From the NCBI RefSeq assembly GCF_014205875.1, contig NZ_JACHEN010000007.1, forward strand, positions 1 through 64,000: a DNA stretch of 64,000 bases, written 5' to 3'. Source of the DNA: Anaerosolibacter carboniphilus. GTDB lineage: Bacteria > Bacillota > Clostridia > Peptostreptococcales > Thermotaleaceae. Shown here piece by piece: positions 45,642-52,856 of the stretch. The first letter of the stretch is position 1. The number at the start of each line of letters is the position of its first letter. The position numbers and the translations under genes are program-made. The notes beneath the pieces are model-generated. The model had not been told where the DNA came from and ran no database searches. It worked only from the letters and a program-made list of their open reading frames with translations.

Positions 45642-46541
45642 ATGTATAATCAGACAACGATTCAACATCCTGTTTCTTTAACGGGTATTCGTATAACTGG
45701 CGAAGCGGATGCAAAAGTTTCTTTTTATCCTGCCCCACCGAATACGGGTATTGTATTTATCCGTAGGGACCTACCAGGCCGCCCTAAAATAAAATGCTCA
45801 TTGAAAAAAGCAAAAGTTGAATATCGATGGACTTCTCTTGTCCACGGAAATGTTCGTATTGAACATACGGAGCATGCGCTGGCAGCCATATCAGGATTAG
45901 GTTTGGATAATATGTTTATCGAGCTGGCTCAGCCGAGTTTGCCTGTAATGCCGGATTACAGCAGCAAAGACTTTACTCAGGCGCTGTTAAGCGCTGGGTT
46001 AGTGCAACAACCATTTAAACAAAAAAAGATTAAAATACATAAACCGATTGTTGTCTTCAAACGGGAAAAGTTTGGAAACGCGAAAAATGAAAAGCTGATA
46101 ATGGCTCTTCCTTACGATGGGTTTAAATTAACCTATGTCCTTGACTATCCTGATCTTCCACAGTTATCTCAATATGCTGAAATAAATATTACCCCTGAAA
46201 CTTTTGCTAAGGAATTGGCGGAAGCCCGTTCTTTCATCATTGAGTCGGAGGTAGAAGAAGTTGTAAATTTGACTGGAGAAGCTAGTTCAAATGTTTTAGT
46301 GGTGAAATCAGGATCAGAGCAGGGAGAATGGTTGTGGCCGAATGAACTTGCCCGGCATAAAACGTTAGATCTTCTTGGGGACCTTAGTTTGCTTGGAGAA
46401 AGGATTATAGGACATGTGATCGGTATTCGATCGGGACACCGATTAAACCTTGCGTTATGTAAAAAAATTTGTAGGGAGTGTAAAAATGATTCCTTTGGTG
46501 AAACCCATGGTTGGTATAGAGGAACAAATGCTGATGAATGA
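45642..46541 (+). CDS. LpxC-family UDP-3-O-acyl-GlcNAc deacetylase homologue
   Basis: 299 residues. Both LpxC repeats are present with all active-site residues at positions within one of E. coli LpxC: Glu77-His78 in TEHALAAISGLGLDN, His239 and Asp243 in ELARHKTLDLLGDLSLLG (zinc), and His266 in SGHRLNL. LPVMPDYSS replaces the usual LPIMDGSS. LpxC makes the committed step of lipid A, but no lpxA, lpxD or lpxB is nearby. The last ~19 residues run into the degT gene and are not LpxC-like, perhaps after loss of the original stop. Likely deacetylates a nucleotide-linked amino sugar. Confidence 0.9.
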   Translation: MYNQTTIQHPVSLTGIRITGEADAKVSFYPAPPNTGIVFIRRDLPGRPKIKCSLKKAKVEYRWTSLVHGNVRIEHTEHALAAISGLGLDNMFIELAQPSLPVMPDYSSKDFTQALLSAGLVQQPFKQKKIKIHKPIVVFKREKFGNAKNEKLIMALPYDGFKLTYVLDYPDLPQLSQYAEINITPETFAKELAEARSFIIESEVEEVVNLTGEASSNVLVVKSGSEQGEWLWPNELARHKTLDLLGDLSLLGERIIGHVIGIRSGHRLNLALCKKICRECKNDSFGETHGWYRGTNADE

Positions 46542-47574
46542 AGTTCTTTTCAGTGGAAAGCTGGCCCAGGGAGAATATGTAGAAAAGTTTGAAAGAGATT
46601 TTGCATTATATCTGGGCAGTAATTATTGTGTTGCAACCTCTTCTGGAACCTCCGCTCTTCATATAGCTTTATTGTCATCAGGTATTCAGCCAGGCGAAAA
46701 AGTAATAACCACACCTTTCTCATTTATTGCGACAGCCAATGCAATCCTTTATGCACAAGCAGTTCCTGTCTTTAGTGACATAGAGCTGCAGGATTATAAT
46801 ATTTCTCCCCAATGCCTGCTAGATACGATCAAAAAGCATCCGGATTCAAAAGCAATGATCATCGTTCATCTTTACGGGCATCCAGCATGTATGGAGGAGA
46901 TCATGGAGATCGCTAATCAATACAATCTGATTGTAATAGAGGATTGTGCACAAGCCCATGGTGCTTCCATAAATGGAAAGAAAGTTGGAACTTTTGGGCA
47001 CTTTGGTGCTTTTAGTTTTTATCCTACAAAAAATATGACCTGCGGTGAAGGCGGTATGATTACGACCCAGGTGAAAGAGATGGTCCAGAAAGCTAGAAGT
47101 TTAATAAATCATGGTCAGACAGCTAAATATCACCACGATTTACTTGGGTATAATTATAGAATGACAAATATACATGCAGCAATAGGTATAGAACAACTGC
47201 ATAAGCTACCTGGTTTTAATGAAAGACGCAAAGAAATTGCGAAGCGTTATTCTAGGGAGATAACAAACCCAGCTTTTATGAAGCCCATATGTTTACCAGG
47301 TTTTGAGCATGTATATCATCAATATACCCTTGCGGTGAATAACCGGAATCGTTTCATAACGTTTCTTGAGGCCAAGGGTATAGGGTATGGTATCCATTAT
47401 CCCAAAACGATTCCTGACCAACCCCTATATCTGCAAAGAGAAAACCTTGGATCTTTCACAAATGCCCGTAAGGCTGCCGAAAGGGTAGTTTCAATACCCG
47501 TTCATCCAGCGCTAACAGAACAGGAGGTTGATTACATCATCAGTAATTTGCAAAAATACGCAGAAAATGAATAG
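46486..47574 (+). CDS. DegT/DnrJ/EryC1 sugar aminotransferase, GnnB/WbpE-like
   Basis: 362 residues from ATG 46486, after GTAGGGAG; an upstream in-frame ATG at 46450 lies within the LpxC domain. PLP-enzyme motifs are TSSGTSALHIALL, Asp153 (VIEDCAQAHGA), and the Schiff-base Lys182 in FSFYPTKNMTCGEGGM, then LLGYNYRMTNIHAAIG. It aminates a keto nucleotide sugar. With the Gfo/Idh enzyme it would form a 3-amino sugar as in the GnnAB or WbpBE pathways. Overlaps the LpxC gene by 56 bases and the next gene by 8. Confidence 0.93.
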   Translation: MIPLVKPMVGIEEQMLMNEVLFSGKLAQGEYVEKFERDFALYLGSNYCVATSSGTSALHIALLSSGIQPGEKVITTPFSFIATANAILYAQAVPVFSDIELQDYNISPQCLLDTIKKHPDSKAMIIVHLYGHPACMEEIMEIANQYNLIVIEDCAQAHGASINGKKVGTFGHFGAFSFYPTKNMTCGEGGMITTQVKEMVQKARSLINHGQTAKYHHDLLGYNYRMTNIHAAIGIEQLHKLPGFNERRKEIAKRYSREITNPAFMKPICLPGFEHVYHQYTLAVNNRNRFITFLEAKGIGYGIHYPKTIPDQPLYLQRENLGSFTNARKAAERVVSIPVHPALTEQEVDYIISNLQKYAENE

Positions 47575-48342
47575 TGCCTTAAGGGTACTCGTTACAGGTG
47601 CTGGTTCTGTATACGGACTTGGCATCATCAGGGCTCTTAAGGCGTCCGTGCTGCCTATTGAAATTTTAGCAGTGGATGTCAATCCATATTCGTTAGGCCT
47701 ATTTATTGCTGACAAATCCTTTATTGCTCCCCGCGTAGCAGATGAAGAAAGCTACTACATATTTATCGAGAATCTTTGTAAAAACTATCAGGTTAGAGCA
47801 GTATTTATTGGTTCGGGAACGGAACTTTCATTTTATTCAAGAAAAAGAACATTGATTGAAAAGTCTACAGGCGCTAAGGTGTTTGTAAGCTCTCCTACCG
47901 TCATCAAAATTTGCAGCGATAAATGGTTAACAATGGGTCGTCTGTCACGGGCTGGCTTTCAGATACTGGAAAGTATTCGATATCCTGAAGATACGAATAA
48001 GCTTCCTTCATTTTTAAAAAGCATGAAATTTCCCATGATCGTTAAGCCTCGTGTTGGGCACGGCTCAGAAGGGGTTACGCTCGTAAAGCATATGGGGCGA
48101 TCAATATTTAGCTGCGTCTGAAGGATGGGAAGCCAGTAATTCTCGAAATAAATCCTCGGTTTAGCAGTTCTACTGGTATGAGGTTACTATTAGGAATAAA
48201 TGAACCGGAGAGTTTGATTCGCGCAGAGTTGCTTTCTCAGGAGGTTATACCCGAGCACCCAAAGACTGGCCTGCTATTGAGACAATACACGGATTACTAT
48301 TTTCCACTAACTAGACTTAAAGAAATTAGAAATGACTTTTAA
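47567..48342 (+). pseudogene. ATP-grasp (PylC/carbamoyl-phosphate-synthase-like) gene with internal deletion
   Basis: From ATG 47567 the frame reads RVLVTGAGSVYGLGIIRALK ... KFPMIVKPRVGHGSEGV, a pre-ATP-grasp and first ATP-grasp segment, then shifts and stops near 48121. A second frame resumes with DGKPVILEINPRFSSSTGMR (the metal-binding NPR motif) and runs to 48342. The central ATP-grasp subdomain is missing. The intact enzyme would ligate an amino or carboxylic acid, perhaps to the new amino sugar. It now seems inactive. Confidence 0.82.
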
Positions 48343-48399
48343 TGGGTAAAAAATAAAAGAAGTTATTGAGATTGCAGAAAAACATGACTTGCAACTTAT

Positions 48400-48489
48400 C
48401 CTGTTGTAATTGTAGAATTTGCTATGATATCTGGACTGGATGAATATGAGCAGATGGCAAAACAGACATTAGAAGTAAATGAAATGTAG
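48400..48489 (+). other. Short C-terminal gene remnant
   Basis: An open stretch ending [20 protein letters not shown]... and a stop at 48487-48489 lies between the broken ATP-grasp gene and a terminator. It has no start or ribosome-binding site. Family not recognised; it may be the last trace of another cluster gene. Confidence 0.25.
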
Positions 48490-48501
48490 ACTAAGTTGCA
48501 T

Positions 48502-48547
48502 GACAAGGGAAGGTTCTGTGATACATGACATAGAACCTTCCCTTGTC
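48502..48547. terminator. Bidirectional terminator ending the glycan cluster
   Basis: A perfect 16-bp inverted repeat (GACAAGGGAAGGTTCT and complement) with a 14-base loop. Convergent genes lie on both sides, so it can stop both the glycan cluster and the minus-strand L,D-transpeptidase. Confidence 0.78.
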
Positions 48548-48565
48548 TTACCACTTCCTCTTATT

Positions 48566-49726
48566 TTACACTACATGCACCCCTGTACCATCTTTGATAT
48601 GATCGTAAACCCACTTCGCGTCATCTACGCTCAATCGAATACAACCATGGGAAAGGGATTGGCCTAGGCGTGAATCTACAATTTTTTTCCCCTTAGCATC
48701 AAATAAAATAGAGTGGAAATAATAATTTCCAAAGAATCTAACTTTGTATTTTGCTTTTACTTTTCCATCATAGGAAGTAAGCCATGGAGCCCTGCCATTG
48801 ATTTCAAAATTGCCCTTAACAGTAGGTGTAGACGCTTTGCCATCTGTGCAAATCATTGTTTTACTAAGATGCCAATTCTTATTCTCCCCTTCGAAAACAT
48901 AGATTAAATTCTTGTCTGTATCCACCCACATATAATGGTTTGTTTTACTACTAAAATCTCTTTCGTTCATCATTGCTTCTAGCTGCTCTGTTTCTGAAAC
49001 AGTCTTTTCATTTATGATAATTTCCTCGGTATATTCGTTTACGCATTTTCCAAACCGATCTTTAACAAATACACGCCCCTTATAGACGCCAGGTTCACTA
49101 GGTGTATAATGAATGCTGTTATTCTGACTAAGTAATCCGTCAAAGGCTACCGCTGAATCTTTGAATATATACCAATGATATACTAAATCTTCACCTTCTG
49201 CTGAAACAGAAAAAGTAAGGGGAGTGGAGACAGGCTGCTCACCATTTTTATCTACTGAAACAGAATGAATTGTAGCAGGACGAACAATCGTAATGTGCTC
49301 CGAATAATTCGTTGCAGTAGTTCCATTTTGATCTTTAATGGTTACAACAGCTTGGTACGTTCCTGCCTCATTCATCGTAAATTCTAAAAAGTTCTCTCTA
49401 CTATAATCCTTTTTATAGATCTCATCAAAGTCTTTAAGCAAAACCCATTCATACGTGAAATTTTCCCCTTCATAAACCGTTGTAAATCTTACTACGGTTC
49501 CAATGATCTCAATGCTGCTTTTATCAAATGTTATTGAATTGACCCTTGGGGAGCCTTCATTCGTAACTGTTATATCCTCATTTGTATTATTAAGTTTAAC
49601 TTCTTCAATAGTAGATGCATCTTTATTTTCTCCATGTACCTCATTAACTGATAAAACCTGCACTTGAAGCAATACTGAAATAAAAATCAGTGCATAATAA
49701 ATCGGATTTTTGCGTTTACAGAACAT
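48566..49726 (-). CDS. Secreted L,D-transpeptidase with two Ig/PKD-like repeats
   Basis: 386 residues. The N terminus (MFCKRKNPIYYALIFISVLL) is a signal or anchor. Two similar ~85-residue repeats follow (INSITFDKSSIEI...FTYEWVLL and IHSVSVDKNGEQP...LVYHWYIF), each an Ig/PKD-like fold. The C-terminal YkuD domain (~265-386) carries SHGCIRL with catalytic Cys362 and an upstream His in FHSILFD. It makes 3-3 crosslinks or attaches proteins to peptidoglycan, commonly in spores. GGAGGAG precedes ATG. Confidence 0.92.
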   Translation of the reverse strand: MFCKRKNPIYYALIFISVLLQVQVLSVNEVHGENKDASTIEEVKLNNTNEDITVTNEGSPRVNSITFDKSSIEIIGTVVRFTTVYEGENFTYEWVLLKDFDEIYKKDYSRENFLEFTMNEAGTYQAVVTIKDQNGTTATNYSEHITIVRPATIHSVSVDKNGEQPVSTPLTFSVSAEGEDLVYHWYIFKDSAVAFDGLLSQNNSIHYTPSEPGVYKGRVFVKDRFGKCVNEYTEEIIINEKTVSETEQLEAMMNERDFSSKTNHYMWVDTDKNLIYVFEGENKNWHLSKTMICTDGKASTPTVKGNFEINGRAPWLTSYDGKVKAKYKVRFFGNYYFHSILFDAKGKKIVDSRLGQSLSHGCIRLSVDDAKWVYDHIKDGTGVHVV

Positions 49727-50020
49727 AGTCTCCTCCCATAGTTTGATAATTTACCTACAAGTAAATATATGTATCTTCTAAGGGGGGTATGAATGAATAA
49801 ATTTTTAGCTATGCATTGATATGGAAATCAAGTTTTCAATGTAAATTACAACTTAGGTTGTATCTTTAAACAGTCCTCGCTTGCACGCTTTTATGATATG
49901 CTGTTATCAGCTTATTTGTGTTATACTGATTATAATAAATGGGAATAGGTGTATAGAGAGCAATGGCTACATTAGAATGTGTATGATTAAATTTAGCGAA
50001 AGAAATGGGGATAGTAAAGA

Positions 50021-51856
50021 ATGTATCATAATTTAGAAGAATGTATTCTAGATTTAGAGAAAGCTGGTCAATTAGTTAGGATACATGAAGAAGTCGACCC
50101 GAATCTTGAGATGGCAGCTATACATATGAGAGTGAACGCAGCTGGGGGCCCTGCACTGTTATTTGAAAATGTAAAAGGCTCAAAATTTCGAGCGGTATCT
50201 AATTTATTCGGTAACTTGGAGAGAAGTAAGTTTATTTTTAGGAATACGTTAGATGCAGCAAAGGACGTGATTGCGTTACGCAATGATCCAATGAAAATAT
50301 TGAAAAATCCGTTTAAATACTTCAGTACAGGGTTGGCAGCTTCAAAGGCACTTCCTTTGAAAAAAGCAGGTAATAAATTGGCTGGATTTCAGGAAATACA
50401 AATTTCTGATCTTCCCCTGATTCACCATTGGCCAGATGATGGAGGGGCATTTATCACTTTGCCTCAAGTTTATTCAGAAGATCCAGAAAAACCTGGGATT
50501 ATGAACAGCAATTTAGGAATGTATCGTGTTCAGCTTAGCGGCAACGATTATAAAATGAATAAAGAAGTTGGGTTGCACTATCAAATTCACCGTGGGATTG
50601 GCGTGCATCAAGAGAAAGCGAACAAGCTTGGTGTTCCGTTAAAAGTGAGTATTTTTATTGGAGGGCCCCCTGCCCATACACTAGCTGCAATCATGCCATT
50701 ACCTGAAGGGCTAAGTGAAATGACATTTGCTGGTTTGCTTTCTGGGCGTAATTTTCGTTACTGCTATGTTGATGGGTATTGCATTAGTCTCGATGCTGAT
50801 TTTGTAATTACAGGTGAAGTTTATCCCGGTGAAACGAAGCCGGAAGGCCCTTTTGGGGATCATATTGGATATTACAGTCTTATTCATGATTTTCCTTTAA
50901 TGAGGGTGCATAAAGTATTCGCTAAGTCCAACGGGATTTGGCCGTTTACAGTTGTTGGTCGTCCCCCTCAGGAAGATACTGCTTTCGGAGATCTTATTCA
51001 TGAGCTAACAGGCCATGCGGTAAAACAAGAAATTCCTGGGGTGAAAGAAGTCCATGCTGTAGATGCAGCTGGAGTTCATCCGCTGCTATTTGCAATCGGA
51101 AGCGAACGCTACACACCGTATCAAAATGTCAAACAACCAGCTGAACTTCTCACCATTGCAAATCGAATTTTAGGAACAGGACAGCTAAGCCTAGCCAAAT
51201 ATTTATTTATTACGGCCGAAGAGAATCAACCATTAGATACCCATAAAGAGATAGAGTTTCTAACATATATACTTGAACGAATCGACCTTCAGCGTGATAT
51301 TCATTTTCAAACGAATACAACGATCGATACCCTTGATTATTCGGGAACGGGGTTAAATACAGGTAGTAAAGTGGTAATTGCAGCCTACGGTGACTCAAAA
51401 AGAAACTTGTGCCAAGAAGTTCCAGAACAGTTGAAGGGTTTGCGTGATTTTAGAAATCCGCGTTTCGTGATGCCAGGGATTATCGCCATCGAAGGACCAG
51501 CGTTTTCAAGCTATCAGCAAGCAGAAAAGCAATTAGACGAGCTGTGCTCGGCTATTCAGACGAGAGGCACGATGTCAACTTGTCCAATGATTATCCTTTG
51601 TGATGATAGTTCATTTATGAGTGGCTCCCTTCAGAACTTTTTCTGGGCAACATTTACGCGAAGTAACCCTTCACATGATATTTATGGCGTGAATAGCTAT
51701 TATGAAAACAAGCACTGGGCCTGTGACAATATGATTATCGATGCTCGCTCGAAGCCACACCATGCACCACCACTAATTCCTGACCCGTCAGTAGAAAAGA
51801 AGATCGAGCGTTTGTTTGTAAAGGGAGCAAGCTTAAGTAAAGTAAAAGTAAATTGA
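50021..51856 (+). CDS. UbiD-family prenylated-FMN decarboxylase
   Basis: 611 residues, longer than E. coli UbiD (~490) and near the length of the MqnL/long UbiD branch. Family features: GGPALLFENVKGSKFRAVSNLFGNLER, IGVHQEKANK, and the active-site E-R-E region EVYPGETKPEGPFGDHIGYYS. It catalyses reversible decarboxylation of aromatic or unsaturated acids. It requires prenyl-FMN from UbiX, which is not encoded nearby. Single gene; ribosome-binding site is weak (GGGGATAG). Substrate unknown. Confidence 0.9.
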   Translation: MYHNLEECILDLEKAGQLVRIHEEVDPNLEMAAIHMRVNAAGGPALLFENVKGSKFRAVSNLFGNLERSKFIFRNTLDAAKDVIALRNDPMKILKNPFKYFSTGLAASKALPLKKAGNKLAGFQEIQISDLPLIHHWPDDGGAFITLPQVYSEDPEKPGIMNSNLGMYRVQLSGNDYKMNKEVGLHYQIHRGIGVHQEKANKLGVPLKVSIFIGGPPAHTLAAIMPLPEGLSEMTFAGLLSGRNFRYCYVDGYCISLDADFVITGEVYPGETKPEGPFGDHIGYYSLIHDFPLMRVHKVFAKSNGIWPFTVVGRPPQEDTAFGDLIHELTGHAVKQEIPGVKEVHAVDAAGVHPLLFAIGSERYTPYQNVKQPAELLTIANRILGTGQLSLAKYLFITAEENQPLDTHKEIEFLTYILERIDLQRDIHFQTNTTIDTLDYSGTGLNTGSKVVIAAYGDSKRNLCQEVPEQLKGLRDFRNPRFVMPGIIAIEGPAFSSYQQAEKQLDELCSAIQTRGTMSTCPMIILCDDSSFMSGSLQNFFWATFTRSNPSHDIYGVNSYYENKHWACDNMIIDARSKPHHAPPLIPDPSVEKKIERLFVKGASLSKVKVN

Positions 51857-51933
51857 TTGAAGCATATACATAGATTGGAGTAGGAAGAAAAATATGTTAT
51901 GGCATAGTTGCCGCCTTAGTAGCAACAGTTGGA

Positions 51934-52020
51934 TGGGACAAATATCATGTTTTTGGTGCATCAATGGGTGGTATGCTTGCTCAAGAGCTGGCAATAAGAT
52001 ATCTAGAGGCTGTGAAATGA
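51934..52020 (+). pseudogene. Alpha/beta-hydrolase fragment
   Basis: The frame WDKYHVFGASMGGMLAQELA IRYLEAVK then stop is a classic nucleophile elbow (GxSxG) of an alpha/beta hydrolase, with no start, lid or catalytic His. Only ~29 codons survive between the UbiD gene and the GNAT gene. Confidence 0.65.
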
Positions 52021-52046
52021 GTTTCTTGGAAGGAGTGTCCAATACG

Positions 52047-52598
52047 ATGATTAATGATTTATTAATAAGCAATCCCACCCAAGCCGATGTAAAGGCAGCT
52101 TATCAGATTTTTGAAACAGCAATTTCTGATGCGTTTGAAAAAGAGGGGCTTGGGTTTTTAAGAGAAGAGATTCACAGAGAAATAACGCATAAAAAATATT
52201 TGCTAGACGCTTCCCTTGACAAGCCGGATTCAGATATATATTTCCTAATTGCGAAACAAGATGAGACTGTAGTCGGTACAATCTCCTTTGGGCCATGTGG
52301 TGAGGATATAAAAAAATGCACTGAAAATCAGCTCCAAAGCGTAGGTGAACTAGGCAGCCTTTACATCTTGCCGGGCTATCAGGGACAAGGTGTGGGCTCG
52401 GCATTAATCAATGCTATGGTGGCGCATCTGTCTAAACAAGGGATTGATCAATTTTGTTTAGACAGCGGCTACAAACGTGCGCAGAAAAGGTGGCTAAGGA
52501 AATTTGGAGTGCCCTACAAAGTGGTAAAAAACTATTGGGGACCCGATTCCGATCACATGATCTGGCTTTGTAAGGTGATTGATTTTATAAAAGAATGA
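52047..52598 (+). CDS. GNAT-family N-acetyltransferase
   Basis: 183 residues from ATG 52047, after AAGGAGTG; in-frame codons upstream belong to a hydrolase fragment. The acetyl-CoA site ELGSLYILPGYQGQGVGSALIN (motif A, Q-x-x-G-x-G/A) is intact. The C terminus DSDHMIWLCKVI is unusual. Acceptor unknown. Confidence 0.87.
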   Translation: MINDLLISNPTQADVKAAYQIFETAISDAFEKEGLGFLREEIHREITHKKYLLDASLDKPDSDIYFLIAKQDETVVGTISFGPCGEDIKKCTENQLQSVGELGSLYILPGYQGQGVGSALINAMVAHLSKQGIDQFCLDSGYKRAQKRWLRKFGVPYKVVKNYWGPDSDHMIWLCKVIDFIKE

Positions 52599-52693
52599 TA
52601 GTAATGAAGATATACAGTTTTTAATTTGCAAAGAGAAATAAAAGTCATGAAAATAAAAGAGAGACACACACGCAGCAAATAGTAAGGAAATCT

Positions 52694-52730
52694 ATGAAAG
52701 GCATCTATCGAAAAGATAGATGCCTTTCAT
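52694..52730 (+). terminator. Terminator of the GCATCTATC family, copy 3
   Basis: ATGAAAGGCATCTATC pairs perfectly with GATAGATGCCTTTCAT around GAAAA. Third near-identical hairpin in the window (others 32821 and 40571). Confidence 0.85.
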
Positions 52731-52777
52731 ATTCCTGTACGGGCCCTATTTCTTGTAAAGGCGTGGGCAGTTTAACG

Positions 52778-52788
52778 TTTGCACAATA
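52778..52788 (+). promoter_or_regulatory. TTTGCACA element before the PRD regulator gene
   Basis: TTTGCACAATA, about 70 bases before the regulator start, recurs as TTTGCACATTT at 54998-55008 upstream of the PTS operon. Sharing between regulator and target promoters suggests a binding site for the PRD regulator. Positions relative to likely -10 boxes differ, so this is tentative. Confidence 0.35.
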
Positions 52789-52856
52789 TACTTACAAAGA
52801 TTACGCTATAGTTTGATTTTGGTTTTTGATAGAATGAAGCTGAAGGGGTGATCATT

